Assembly: GCA_023333565.1 (NCBI GenBank)
Contig: JAJKFH010000801.1
Location: 806,001-870,000, forward strand
Length of the DNA: 64,000 nt
From: Puffinus mauretanicus
Lineage: Eukaryota; Chordata; Aves; Procellariiformes; Procellariidae
Direction of reading: 5' to 3'
Shown here: positions 48,156 through 60,740 of the stretch, piece by piece
Position numbering within the stretch: position 1 is the first letter of the stretch
How the letters are laid out: each line of letters opens with the position of its first letter
Notes under the pieces: model-generated
Database searches by the model: none
Told to the model about the DNA's origin: nothing
What the model saw: only the letters and a program-made list of their open reading frames with translations
Made by a program: the position numbers and the translations under genes

Positions 48156-49125
48156 TTCTGAACATCATGTATATGATTTAATAAATGTAGCTGATTCTAT
48201 TCCCACATATACACATATATAGGGCTCCCAGACCAACAAATATTGATAGTTTACAGACATGGCCTGCTGGATTAGTAGTTTCATATTTGGATTTCTAATT
48301 TTTCACACTGTGGAATGAAAGGCTAATCAGGCTAATAATAATGAGGGCCGCTGTATTTGTCAGGTTGGCTAGAGCAGGGCAGATGCAGAGGTTTTGCTAA
48401 AGAACCCATTCTTCCTTTTCAGCTCCAAGAAAAGTCTGCAACGGGGCCACAAGGTGGCAGATGAGCTGCAAAGATTACAGATTAATAGCTGCAAAATAAA
48501 AAATAGACTGCAAATGACAAGTTTAAAAAAAAAAAAAAAGCATTCAGGATAGAGTCATTACTGTGCTTTTGGGTGCTTTCCTAAAAAACCAGCAGTGCTT
48601 CCTATCACATAACAAAGTAAATCAAACACCCCCATCCCCATTGCAACAGGTTTGGGTTCTAATTGTGCTCAATGGTAATAAATAAACCACAGCCAGTTTT
48701 GGGTAGGCTCCTTGTCTTGGGCATTATTCAAAAAAATTTACTGTGTTTGGCATTTCATCAATGTTCAGACTGAATCAGTTCAAGCATGAATTAATTTTTG
48801 TCTGATGCTCTGGAACTGTAGTGAAGAAAAACAAGAGTTTCCTTGAGACTGGAGTGTAGCATATACATTGTGTGTTTGTGCTGGAGCCCACACCTGCTTG
48901 TTTAAATGCCTTTATATATCTGATGCTTGTAGCAGAATAGAGAGGAGTGATAAAAAATTGGCAGTACCTATTTTCTGCAGTTCAGAACCGATGATCAGAA
49001 ACAGTGAGCACGGGATCCTGGTTCTGGTCTAAGCAGTTTGTCCAGTGTCTGGTAGACTCATTTTCTTCCTGGTGGCTCAACAGTATATTTTTCCTGAACT
49101 ACAGAACATCGGTTCTGCACGACTT
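48156..49125. other. unique sequence, no gene seen
   Basis: Contains a 15-A run at 48525-48539. Nothing else is recognised. Confidence 0.55.
48525..48539. repeat. poly-A run (15 A)
   Basis: Uninterrupted homopolymer. The upstream sequence is not a recognised processed transcript. Confidence 0.75.
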
Positions 49126-49470
49126 TCGCGCTCTACAACTACCTGAAAGGAGGTTGTAGTGAGGTGGGGGTTGGTCTCTTCTCCCAAGTAACCAGCGATA
49201 GGACAAGAGGAAATGGCCTCAAGTTGCGCCAAGGGAGGTTTAGATTGGACATTAGGAGAAATTTTTTTTACTGAAAGAGTGGTCAGGCCTTGGAACAGGC
49301 TGCCCAGGGAAGTGGTGGAGTCACCAACCCTGGAAGTATTTAAAAGACGTGTAGATGAGGCCCTTAGGGACATGGTGTAGTGGGCATGGTGTGTTGGATT
49401 GACGGTTGGACTCGATGATCTTAAAGGTCTTTTCCAACCTTACTGATTCTATGATTCTATGATTCTATGA
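49126..49470 (+). mobile_element. young CR1 LINE, 5'-truncated (345 bp)
   Basis: It starts abruptly at TCGCGCTCTACAACTACC and ends with three ATTCTATG-type units. Wording is nearly the same as the copy at 41404-41823 over the shared part (for example GGAGGTTTAGATTGGACATT), so they are one subfamily. The C-terminal ORF2 frame is broken. Confidence 0.95.
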
Positions 49471-52400
49471 CTTACAATCAAGCTCAAAAAAATCCTCCTG
49501 CATGGCTATCATTTCCTTTTGGGATGGACTAAATTATAGGTACTGTCTGAACCACTTTGCACCTCAACAAACACAAAGCAGACAGGAAACATCCCGAGCA
49601 CGCTCTCATTCATTTCATACTTTCTCAGACTACGCAAGCTAAGCCCCATCCTGCACCTTGAACACATTTAAGGCAAATTAATAAGCTTCCAGGATATTTC
49701 TTGCTGCTTTAAACTACTGCTTCAATTTTCAGGTGCTATAAAACCCCACAGCCTTCACAGAGAGAGTCGCTGTCAGCGCGTGCCTGGTCGGTGTCCTCTG
49801 TCCCCGGCCATCCTGGGGATGAGACCAGGAGGCTCCTGCATGCCGCGATGTGTGTACTGTCACGAGGATGCTCAGATGCTGAACGTTCAAAAGAGGCTGT
49901 TTTAGCCTGCCCAGGGGGGATTCAGCATCCCGGAGCTGCCGTGGGGGCGAACAGCCAGCACAGCTCCAGGTGTTTTGTTTGAGCACTAGTCTGTGGCCAG
50001 ATCAGGTCAAACCAGCCTCTGACAGACACGGCAGACTGATGTACCTGAGAGCCTGTAGAGCAGGCAACACTGCAGATATCCTGGCCCCTTGACACCACCG
50101 GGTTGACCATCTCCCCTCTTTGCTTTGCAAGTCCTGTTTTACTTGGTTGATTTAAAGAAGACTGAGTTCTCCTTCAGATTTTTCTCTGAGGCTGATCTGA
50201 TCCTGTTCTTGTAAGAGCCATTTGAAGCACGGAGTAGCTTTCAGACATGACAGCCCCTCGCTAGCAGTAATAAACTTAATCGGAACAAAGACATGCTGCT
50301 TGTTAATGGAAATGTTAATAACGGTTCCGTTGCTTTTGTAGTTTTAAATAATTTTACTGAATAATTAAACAGCAATTTATTCTTTTTGTTTTGAAAGCAG
50401 TCCTCTCACTCTTCAGCTTGTTTTTGTAAAGTTGTTGTTGATTTTCCAGTGTTTGATCTTATGTTTGGTATAAAAAGGGTATATACTGAAGTACTTTAAA
50501 TGAATTTGCTGCCTGCGGTCTTATGAAAGGCTTTGCAATTATATGAGTGAATTATTCAGTCAGTATTAATTAAAAATTCTTGTTTAGTAATCACTGGGTT
50601 CCATATCATCTGTTTATTATTTTTTCTTTTATTACAATAGTCTCTCATAAGTTACTGTCACTAAAGGAACTTTCCAAATAAATTCCAGAGGGATCCAGTG
50701 ACAGAGTAAGTGGCTGAAAAAAGATTCCTGTCAATGTTTCTTTAAAGGTTCTTCCTCTTTCTGTTACTTTTCTTACCTCATTGTCCTAAGAACAAGAGTA
50801 GCCACATTTTCAGAGTGCAAAGGAGAAAGGTTCACCGTGCTTTTTGCTTTGTGGTTGGTTATGGTGGTTAATCATAATAAATCAAGAACATTTAATGATT
50901 AAATTAATCAGAATCCAGCAAAATCAAGAATGTTTTTACACTTTCTCTGTTTCAAAAGGTAAGTATGAATTAGTAGCTTATACCTATCAACAAATCCAGC
51001 TTATTATAGTCAGAGAAGGAAGGAAAAAAGATATTATGAGCTACAGATTTCTGGAGTATCTAAACTGAACAACAAGAATGGTAAGTTCCTAGTCTCATGG
51101 TGATGTGAGCATCCATAGCTTTGACTGGCTTTGGGGGCATCAAGGGCATTCAGTGCATCTCAGGTGTGGGCATAAGTTCTGGAAGCATTAACAGAAGAGT
51201 CTAATGGCTCCTTGCTGGAACTGGCAGAGCAGGGACTGGAAGTGCTGATTTTCTCTAAGCTGCAGTACTTACACTAATGAGGTAAAATAATTTGATTCAG
51301 GTAGTATTTGTTCACTCTTCTCCTTTGCATTTCCCGATTTATCTTGGTTAGTTATTTCTGTCCCTAAACAGCGGTTCCAACAAAGCCTCATCACTGCAAA
51401 GAACCTATTTTTCATAGTTATCACAAACCTTATAAAAATCAAGGGCTCTTTTTTAATCAGCTCTTTTGATATTGCACTTCAAAAATGAACACACTAGGAT
51501 TTGCCATTCAGTGGATTGTTTCTTAGGGGAGAATGACATATATTATTAGCTTTATTGACCACATCACTTTGAGTATTTAAAAGTTTAAGCGGCAGGGAAA
51601 TGGCAGTTAAGAAGTTACGAGGAGTGCCCAGTTTGTTAAGCCTTCTGGACATTCTCAGTCTCTTGAATCGTGTTTCAAATTTTGTCTGACATCCTGAATG
51701 AAGTCAGTATTCTTTTGGAAAAGCTCAGACAGCAAGACCCTGTGCACAGGAGTTACTTGCATAGATGTCTACATCTGAACTCGTCATCCTTGTCTTCCTT
51801 TACAGACACGAGAGTCAAAACATGGGACTCGTATGGTGATACTCTTCTCATCATAAAATAATTTAAATTAATCACATCCTTGAAGTGTCTAATTCTTCCT
51901 GCTGACCATAAAGAGACACTGAGGTATTAGTTTGGCAGCTGACATCCTTTCTGTAGATGTTTAAAGTGAGATGAAATCCCACCCACATAGACTTTGTGAG
52001 ACAAGGCACAAAGACTTTGTATAATATGGCATCGGGAGAACTTAAATGGTGTAAATCTAGATTATTGTAGAGTCAGTGATGCTATTGTCGAGGTTTGTGG
52101 AATAGCTAAATCAACATCATGACTGCAGTATCGGACTTTTTGCATATTTATAGTTACAACGCTGTGATTAGCTGTAATATCTTACCATAGTTACATTAGT
52201 AGTATTACAATTATGAGTTACTACGGTATGATGTATTTCCTAGGTCAGAAAAAGGAGGAGAAGCTATCGCTAGAAGACTGAACTGAAATCATTACTAACT
52301 TAAAAGTCTATGTGCTTTCTTTATGGATCAGGTTTAAACATAGTATTTATAATTTAAAATGGACATTTATGAATTTTTGCTCAGAGTCCTATCTGGAGGA

Positions 52401-54242
52401 TCTCAGGTATTTCATATACTGGTTATAAAGTGCTAATGTGATACCCCACTTGAGAACTGAAGTGGAGAAGCTCTGGCTTCATAATAGCTGTGGCTGAACA
52501 TTATGTCCATTTTATAACCTACTGTATGTTAGTTACACACTAGAGTAAATGGATATAGTACTTTGAAGGGAAGTTTTTTCTGCCATTATAGGCCTGCAGT
52601 GCACATGAAGACATGCCTCGCTGATGGGCAATGGAATGGAGTGGAGACAATACCAGAAGATGGGGATGACAGTCATGGTTCTTCGCAATTTTGGTAGAAG
52701 ACATCTTGAAAATTAAGCTATTGCTACATCTAGGTAACATCTGCATTTCTACAACTGCCTACATAGAAATGAAAGCATGAATGCAGGAATCTGTGAAAGG
52801 AATGGCATATTATAGCCTTGGAAACTGTTACCAGTGAAACTTCAAAGAAAGCAAGGTGAAGGAGATGATGGATTGGGAATATATTCCCACTGATCCTGGC
52901 AACCTGTACATGCCAGAATCCATTATTAGAGAGCATTTCTTGTCTCAAACTCCTATTTCTCTTTCCTGTAAGGAACCTGCAAGAGAATACTCATGGTATA
53001 TTGTGGCAGATGAAAGATTGCCAAAGTTGATCAGCCAGAGTTAGCCTTCTCTATACGGTTTTTACTGGAGTCCTGAAATTAATTTTATGTCCTTTGGTAT
53101 TGCTATTTCTGTTTCTTCCAGTGACAGACAATACAAGAGAGGGGATTTTCACAGATGTAGGGTATGTATACTTTTCCTTTGCTTTCTTCTCTCTGGATAG
53201 TTCCTTTTTGCAGTCAATAATGTTTCATCCAGGTATGAGCTGGAAAAGCTCTACACAATGACTCTATGACTCTATGAATCATTGTTGTACAACACTGACA
53301 AGACATTATCAACAGCTGAATGAGTAGCATATTGGTTTTTCTTTTCACATCCTACCTACACTACAGACCAAAGATACATGTCAGTTGGAAACATGTCCAT
53401 TCAGTGGAGATGTTCTTATATAAATCTTTATTATCTTATTATCTGTTTTTTTCTGTATTATCATTGCAACCAACCTTTTGGTCAAAACCTTCTCAGACTA
53501 GTTTTTATAATACAGGAAATGTAGACCAGCAATTACAATATTCTTCACTCCAGTGTAGCTGGCCACTCTTCAAAATGCAATGATACTACTTGCAACTAAC
53601 TTCTACAACAGGACTCTTCCTCTGGGACTGTTGCTGGATGAAGATGCCAGGAGACAGATTTAGACACTTTGCCTGCAACTATTCTAAGGAATTAAACTTG
53701 CCTGGGACTGGAACAATGTTCAAGTGGTACCAAACAACCCATGTCCATATTGCCAGGTTCTCTTAGTCTCCAAAGTAATCTACTGGGAATGGCCAACTGT
53801 GCCCATGAATCTTGTGAGGTTCTGGGAGACATTGGTCAAATCTACCTTTGGAAGCACTCTGACAGTGTACCAGGATGGACAACATTTCAAAGTCTGGGAA
53901 CATTGCCTGGCATTTTTCAGTTTCGTAGTAGAGATACAGATTTTGCAATAACCAGAGTTACATATATTTTGATATCACAAATGCCAGTACTCAAAAAGCT
54001 ACCTCTACCAGCAAAGCTTAGAGTTATGTGCCAATTACATATGCTGCCAGTAAAAAAACTAGGTTTATAGTCTCTGAGGCTGAGGATTAGAGGAAGAATA
54101 CGATTCAAGAATTCAGGAACTAAATTGTTCTATTAGATATTATCCCTTTTAGACAAATGCCTCTAAAACCCAGAGTTCACATTGTTCCTCAGCTGCCTCC
54201 ATGCACAGATACACCTGCCTCCCTTCAGACATTGTGGCTATT
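49471..54242. other. unique sequence, no gene seen
   Basis: No exon recognised. A CpG-enriched stretch at 49765-49950 stands out against its surroundings but has no TATA, no exon downstream and is under 200 bp. Frames at 53724-54070 were read in all phases without a recognisable protein. Confidence 0.5.
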
Positions 54243-54294
54243 GGTGGGAATTGAATCCATGACCTTCAATACCAAAAGAGTAAGATCTGAGCCA
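54243..54294 (-). repeat. tRNA-like Pol III promoter relic
   Basis: On the minus strand, TGGCTCAGATC (54294-54284) matches a tRNA A box over its first eight bases and GATTCAATTCC (54257-54247) matches a B box closely. Their starts are 37 bases apart, somewhat less than in a typical tRNA. No acceptor stem forms with the flanks, so it is not an intact tRNA gene. It is either a decayed tRNA gene or the head of an old tRNA-derived SINE. Confidence 0.35.
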
Positions 54295-55144
54295 AAAAAG
54301 TAAACCTTTTATCTGTACGAAACCAGTGGACTATTACAGACACTGGGGCTCGCTATTAGATGAAGACATGATTATACACTAAGCCAGCGTATTATTACAC
54401 TTTCATTTCCTCTGCTGAAAGGTCTATTATCCTCTCTGTGAGCATGATCTAATGTCTGTTGAAGTCAGTGTGAGCTTTTCATTGAGTTTAATCGGCTCTG
54501 AATCATGATCTAAGTGTGTGAGCCTGTTCATACCAGCTAGAATTAAACAGGGTATAAGAAGTATAAAGAGGTGATCTTTAAATATCTATATATCTATCTC
54601 TGTATCTACCTCTCTATATACATCTATTTTCCATGTAAACACTGTTTTGGACATAATGGAATAGCTATCTGAAGGTGATAACACAATGTGTGAAGGAATC
54701 CAGCCTAAATTTAATCAAGGGGTTGTAAAGGGCAATTTGGGTAAAACTGACAGAAAGATAAAGGAGATTTGTGGGTGAAAGGAAAAGAGGAGATGGGAGT
54801 TTTCGGGAGTAACCTTCCCAAAGAAGGGAAACTGAGATGGAGCTTCATAGTGGGTGGTTTTCCTTCTGTTGCTCTGAATAACTTAGCTATCCTACTTCTG
54901 GTAAACACGTTCTCTTACAGCAGTTTTTTATAATCATATATTTGTTTGAGGTTTATTTTCTACGTTTTCTTTCTCTGTTACTGCAATGAATATATGTTTT
55001 TTTCTCCCTCAGATACTTTGGCCACTGATTTCGTTACAGTTCTAAATAGTGCATCGGAGGGGGGGGCCTCATCTCAACTGACTTTAGCCATATAAAGTAA
55101 GTAATCTGTTCTAAGCTGAATCTGTTTGGTCTACTTATACTACT
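54295..55144. other. unique sequence with TATC repeat
   Basis: Holds the degenerate TATC/TA repeat at 54581-54628; no gene recognised. Confidence 0.55.
54581..54628. repeat. degenerate (TATC)n/(TA)n repeat
   Basis: TATCTATATATCTATCTC continuing as TATCTACCTCTCTATATACATCTA. Confidence 0.8.
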
Positions 55145-55345
55145 GTGTATAAGAATGGCCACATTGGTCAAACCAAAGGTTTGTCTAGCACTTCGTCCTA
55201 TGGCTGACATTCGATAGGCACTAATATTCAGGAAACACTTAGGAGACCAACATAAATTGTATATAGAGCTGTCCTGCTGTATGTATCCCTTAGCTTCTGT
55301 TAGTCAACAGTTTAGGAAATTTCTGAGCCATAGGTTTCATAAGTA
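55145..55345 (-). mobile_element. ancient CR1-derived 3' region, reverse
   Basis: AGAATGGCCACATTGGTCAA and ACCAAAGGTTTGTCTAGC match a dispersed amniote repeat phrase that I recall as the antisense 3' UTR of old CR1 elements. CAGTTTAGGAAATTTCTGAG further on fits the same consensus. The copy is strongly diverged. Confidence 0.5.
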
Positions 55346-58300
55346 CTGTTATGTTTAACAGCCAGTCTCAGTCCTACCCTCTGGTGTTCTAGTTAAATTT
55401 TCCAGCAGAGTAGGGGATTTTCTAATGTATTTCTTTCTTGACAACTCCAGCTCATTTGCATATATTCTCATGGCAATTCATTGATGAGCAACTAAGACTC
55501 TAAAAGGAACTGTACGTGCTACAGTTCTGCCTACACCTCGGATGTCCCCACTTCCACCCACTGGTATAACTGCACAATTACAAATCTTTATTGTGACAGC
55601 CAAAACTTCCATTTCCACTGGCGGAAATTACCCCTGTTGGAAAGCAGGCGAAGATGTTATCCTGCAAATTGTGGTTGATTGCCATAAACAGTCCATCCAA
55701 ACGGAACTGCAGTTGTGCAGCTACAGCAGTAGATGGATCAGTTTAAATCTATAATATAGACAAGTATAGACTATAAATCAGTAAACATTCTCAGTAGACT
55801 AGCTATTTCAGCCACAATTATTTATTGTAGTGGACATTAGCATACATCTGACATGTATATAAAAGGCAACAGAATATACCAACTGAGAGAGCATTGCATG
55901 GCATACTGCTGTGGGCTGCATACTGTTGGGATCAAATTCTTCTTTGCATCAAACTCCTAGAAATACTAACACAACTAAAATCTTCCGTAGTTTGTCACTG
56001 CCAATAGAGAAATCATCTGGCCAGTATTATGCTGTCTGGAAATAAAGGAAATCTACTATAAGTCAGCCACTCACTTTTTAAATAAAAACAAGTATCTTAG
56101 TAATAACACAGTACTGACAACTTTGAGCTCTCTGAAGGGCTGCATCCAAAACCCTCTGCAGAGAGTAGAAATGACTTTCAAGGATTTGGAGCGAGATTTT
56201 CTGAATTTCCCTATCTTCCCCTGCGTCTTCCAGTCAGCTGACATCAACATCAATCACTGTAAATACTGTGGGAAATGAGAATGTTTTTCATACTGTATTA
56301 TTGGTCTGTAAATCATATTTTGATCAACTGAACCTGGAAACTCAAAATAGAGGCCAAATCATATGTTACCTAGCAAGAACACAGGTGCAGAATGGGAAAC
56401 GCTGTGGTTTCCACCTCCTCTACTTTCTCCAACCAGAGTAAGGGAGTGACTGTGGCACAAACCCAGAAGCCATCTCCCTGAGGGCCCCCAGGTCTCCAGG
56501 GGCCCTGCCAGAAGACACATGTCTGAGGATGTGGCTCCATCCTGCAACTTCCCTCTTTCCCACCCTTCTCGCACCACATGACTTGATGTGGATCCCTTTC
56601 GTCACTTGGTCCAAAGAGGCACAGGTGCAGAAGGTAGCGAGAGGAGGCTGGAAGACGCATTGTCTGGAGGTCCAGGCCATGTTTGCATGGCACTAACTCT
56701 GTGCCGTTTTAGCACCCTGAGCTACAAGATGTGTCTATTGTTCTCTGTAGCATCTTCTTCTTGCCCCGCATGCAGCTAGAATAGCTTGGGTGTGACACGG
56801 CTAACACCAAATCTGTGAATGAGCATTGCTCTTTTGAGAATAGCATTAAATCTCTGCTACAGAGAACCAACCTATTAATTAAACTTTCTCCAGTAACAAT
56901 GTGTCATCCCTAGGGAGCTGGTTTAGACAGAAAATGAGGATAAAAAGGAAGGAAATATAATTTAGAGCAACAGTAATTTTTTTTGACATTACCATTTTGG
57001 TGTACTTAGCAGGGGTGGGCAGGCTGTCTGATAAAATTTACATTTGACCTAATGACCTCAGTCTGCCTTAAAATCAGTGGAGACAAGCAGGCACTGCTAA
57101 GGCATGACTCATCTCCTGAAAGCAGATATCTGAATCAGATGAAGCCCCCAGAAGTTCCTATTTCTTTCCATTGATCATATAAATGAGATATAAGTGCTCA
57201 CATCACAGATATCAAAGATGGGGTGTGTGAAGCCTCCTGTAGACACTACGCTCAATGCAGAAAAGCACTTTCTACCTGTCCATCCACCAAGTATAAAAGA
57301 AGCCAATCAATTACGTGATTAAATCTTTTGGGCAGGAAGTATCTTCCTGACATGCTGGTGCAGGTACAAGTCTTGGAATAGCAGTAAGGGCTCTCAGTAT
57401 TGTCAGAAGAGAAATAATAGTCATTTATGTATCTTATTCTCTTTGGGCAGATATCTGATTTCTGGTGAGATGTGGATTCTCAACATTTTACAGTATGGAA
57501 ACTCAACCTCTACACTGAGATCTGTTACAGAATCTATGAAATACAACTGACATTAAAAGAAAGTTAAAATAAAGAAGGGTAATTTAGTTACCTCTTAATT
57601 ATTCTGGGTGAAATTAGTTTTTATCAGTTTAGAGGATTATGTTTCCACATAAATTTTATTGGCTACAACATCTTTATTACTCGAATCAAATAGGGTCTGG
57701 TTTTCTGGATCTTATTTCGGTCTTGCAAAGATACTTAATTTTATTAGATTGTTTGATCTTGTCTAAGTGCAGCTATTAATCGGTCCCTTTCTCCATCCTC
57801 CTTTCTTCCTCTGTCTTTTCTGGAAAATTATTTCTGTCATTAAGACCAAACTGTGCTAGTCTTAGTGAAAATCATCTTGCCCATTGCTCTCATAGGATAG
57901 CAGAAACCCAGATTCTTTCCATAGGACTCTCATCTATCAGGTAGCTGAAAGAAGGTCTTGGTGGTTTTGGGCAGCCCTGTTACACTTGCATCTGTGCATT
58001 GTTTTAGATTCACTGGTCATAAGCCTCACACATAATTTTCAAAGGATTACTGTGGATTTGGACCTTGCTACTTTAATTACATATATAAAATAACAGGCTA
58101 CATGATTTTTTTTTGTACATTACATAGATGAGTGCTGTCAACAGTGAAAGTTGAGAGATAACTTCCATTTTGTGTTTCTGTTCATGTAGAGATTTTTTCT
58201 GAGTTAACCTAGTTTCACACTTTTTGAATCTCAAAGATTTTCTAAATGTTTTTGCTGTCTTTGTTTATGCAAAAATAAAAATAGCCTGCTGCAAAAAGGC

Positions 58301-59215
58301 AGGTATTTATTCTTTATAAATAGAAAATTAGTTTGTTGTTTTCCAGGTTGCTAGCTATCCACTGCTACAGAGTATAGAAATAGATTACCAATTTATGCAG
58401 GAAATCAAGGAACATGAATCAACAAGGAGGATGAAAAGAAAACTGATGTTGGACTGATCTGTTCTTTCAGCATCTATGGACATTACAAAAATCCTAATTT
58501 ATTTTTATACCACCAAGGGTATAACAAAGCTAAAAACAGAGTTAAATTAGCCATTGTATATCTCTATAATACACTATGTGCATGTATAGTTTCTAAGAAA
58601 GCAGCAACATTCAACATATACTAAAGGATTGAAAGATACAGTTGAGAGTCTGCTGACCTGAATAGAATTAGATTCAAAGGAGATAATGAGGTAATACTAA
58701 GGATGCTGTAAAATTGTTCATTTCCTATTTATTGTAGACCTCTAAGTACTCCCAGAAGGCATTGTTAGTGGATAGGCAGTCAGTCCACATCATCATCAAG
58801 TTATAATTTTGTCCTTTGCATCAGTTGCACATTGTGAACCCCATAAATGATTGCAACTATGTAAAGGGTTCATAAGCTGCTGGAGTTTTGTTTGTTTGTT
58901 TGTTTGTTTTGTTTGGGTTTTTTTTGGTTTTTTGGCTCAAATGATGTCATTTCGGCAGCCAAGATATAAATAGCCAGACTTTCTAGATTGCCCCTCAAAT
59001 GAATCAACATTTTTCCCTACCACCTATGTGTTAACTTATGTACGGTACTGAAATTCTCTTTGTATAGGTGGGTGTTTTCATGCACTATTCATGGAGGATT
59101 TTGTGTTAAGCCAAGTGGGATGGAGTAGTGCACTTCAAAAAGATCAAATCTACAAATGACACATTAAAGACCACACTTTAACCACTTTTATGGTTAACAT
59201 AAACAGGATAACTAA
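55346..59215. other. unique sequence, no gene seen
   Basis: No exon recognised. The overlapping minus-strand frames at 56359-56693 share no known domain. A (GTTT)n tract lies at 58886-58930. Confidence 0.55.
58886..58930. repeat. (GTTT)n and T-rich tract
   Basis: Tandem GTTT units followed by T runs broken by G. Confidence 0.85.
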
Positions 59216-59867
59216 GGCAATGGAGAAACATCCGCCAGGGAACTGGCGGATGAAATTGCTGAAGCCACTATCCATCGTATTTGAGAAGTCGTGGCAGTCC
59301 AGTGAAGTTCCCGCTGACTGGAAAAGGGGAAACATAACTCCCATTTTTAAAAAGGGAAAAAAGGAAGACCCGGGGAACTACAGGCCAGTCAGTCTCACCT
59401 CTGTGCCTGGGAAGATCATGGAACAGATCCTGCTGGAAGCTCTGCTAAGGCACATGGAGGGCAGGGAAGTGATTCGAGACAACCAGCATGGCTTCACTAA
59501 GGGCAAGTCCTGCCTGACTAATGTAGTGTCCTTCTATGATGGAGTGACTACATCAGTGGACATGGGAAGAGCTACCGATGTCATCTATCTGGACCTCTGT
59601 AAGGCCTTTGACATGGTCTCCCACAACATCCTTCTCTCTAAACTGGAGAGATATGGGTTTGATGGGTGGAGTATCTGGTGGATGAGGAATTGGTTGGATG
59701 GTTGCATCCAGAGGGTAGTAGTTAACGGCTCAATGTCCAGATGGAGATCAGTGACGAGTGGCGTCCCACAGGGGTCCATATTGGGACCGGAACTGTTTAA
59801 TGTCTTCATCAATGACATAGTGGGATCGAGTGCACCCTCAGCAAGTTTGCAGATGACACCAAGATGA
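59190..59867 (+). pseudogene. CR1 ORF2 reverse transcriptase, N-terminal part
   Basis: 225 codons from an ATG at 59190. The first dozen residues come from the flank, and CR1 similarity begins near residue 13. Visible RT blocks include Trp-Lys-x-[10 protein letters not shown] (around residues 44-56), Asn-Tyr-Arg-Pro-Val-Ser-Leu-Thr-Ser (63-71), Asp-Asn-Gln-His-Gly-Phe (97-102), the first catalytic aspartate in Tyr-Leu-Asp-Leu-Cys-Lys-Ala-Phe-Asp (133-141), and [10 protein letters not shown] (about 190-199). Near 59816-59825 the frame shifts, so the second catalytic block (Phe-Ala-Asp-Asp) is encoded in another phase. The enzyme cannot be made intact. Confidence 0.9.
59229..59252. repeat. 10-bp perfect hairpin with GGAA tetraloop
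   Basis: CATCCGCCAG and CTGGCGGATG pair perfectly across GGAA, a GNRA-type loop in RNA. It lies exactly at the 5' truncation edge of the CR1. Confidence 0.75.
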
Positions 59868-60740
59868 GTGGTGCAGTCGACATGCCTGAGGGACGGGATG
59901 CCATTCAGAGTGACCTGGACAAGCTCGAGAAGTGGGCTCGTGTGAAACTCATCAAGTTCAACAAGGCCAAGTGCAAGGTCCTGCACTTGGGTCGGGGCAA
60001 CCCCCAGTATCAATACAGGCTGGGGGATGAAGGGATTGAGAGCAGCCCTGCCGAGAAGGACTTGGGGGTACTGGTGGATGAAAAACTGGACATGAGCCAG
60101 CAATGTATGCTTGCAGCCCAGAAGGCCAACCGTATCCTGGGCTGCACCAAAAGCAGCGTGGCCAGCAGGTCAAGGGAGGTGATTCTGCCCCTCTGCTCTG
60201 CTCTGGTGAGACCCCACCTGCAGTACTGCATCCAGCTCTTCAGCCCTCAGCACAAAAATGACACGGACCTGTTGGAGCGGGTCCAGAGGAGGGCCACGAA
60301 AATGATCAGAGGGATCGAACGCCTCTCCTATGAAGAAAGGCTGAGAGAGTTGGGGTTGTTCAGCCTGGAGAAGAGAAGGCTTCGGGGAGACCTTATTGCA
60401 GCCTTTCAGTACTTAAAGGGGCCTTACAAGAAAGATGGCGACAAACTTTTTAGCAGGGCCTGTTGCGACAGGACAAGGGATAGTGTTTTTTAACTAAGAG
60501 AGGGTAGATTTAGACTAGATACAAGGAAGAAATTTTTTGCAACGAGGGTGATGAAACACTGGAGCAGGTTGCCCAGAGAGGTGGTAGATGCCCCATCCCT
60601 GGAAACATTCAAGGTCAGGCTGGACGGGGCTCTGAGCAACCTGATCAAGTTGAAGATGTCCCTGCCCACGGCAGGGGGCTTGGACTAGATGACCTTTAAA
60701 GGTCCCTTCCAGCCCAAACTATTCTATGATTCTATGATAA
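59230..60740 (+). mobile_element. CR1 LINE, 5'-truncated, 1.5 kb
   Basis: It covers the reverse-transcriptase half of ORF2 to the 3' end and finishes at two ATTCTATGAT units (60720-60739). The 3' UTR phrase GATGACCTTTAAAGGTCCC differs from the copies at 30091, 41404 and 49126, so it belongs to a different CR1 subfamily. The 5' end is truncated inside ORF2, without the endonuclease domain. It is the best preserved repeat coding region in the window. Confidence 0.97.
59834..60493 (+). pseudogene. CR1 ORF2 reverse transcriptase, C-terminal part
   Basis: In this frame the second catalytic block Phe-Ala-Asp-Asp-Thr-Lys lies at about 59849-59866. It is followed by [15 protein letters not shown] and [10 protein letters not shown], then the thumb-like C-terminal region. 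An ATG is available at 59864. A second frame break near 60485-60493 brings a stop before the conserved Arg-Phe-Arg-Leu-Asp and Trp-Ser-Arg-Leu-Pro segments, which continue in another phase to about 60690. It belongs to the same broken ORF2 as the preceding entry. Confidence 0.9.

Noticed and set aside
48525..48539. Poly-A run as the tail of a processed pseudogene
   Set aside because: No upstream transcript-like sequence, polyadenylation signal at the right spacing, or flanking duplication was found.
49765..49950. CpG-enriched stretch as a promoter/CpG island
   Set aside because: Under 200 bp, no TATA or initiator context and no exon nearby.
53253..53278. GACTCTATGACTCTATGAATC resembling a CR1 tail
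   Set aside because: No CR1 body is recognisable upstream, so two similar octamers alone are not enough.
53600..54300. Possible mitochondrial insertion (tRNA-like end next to open frames)
   Set aside because: None of the translated frames resembles a mitochondrial protein and no mitochondrial gene order is visible.
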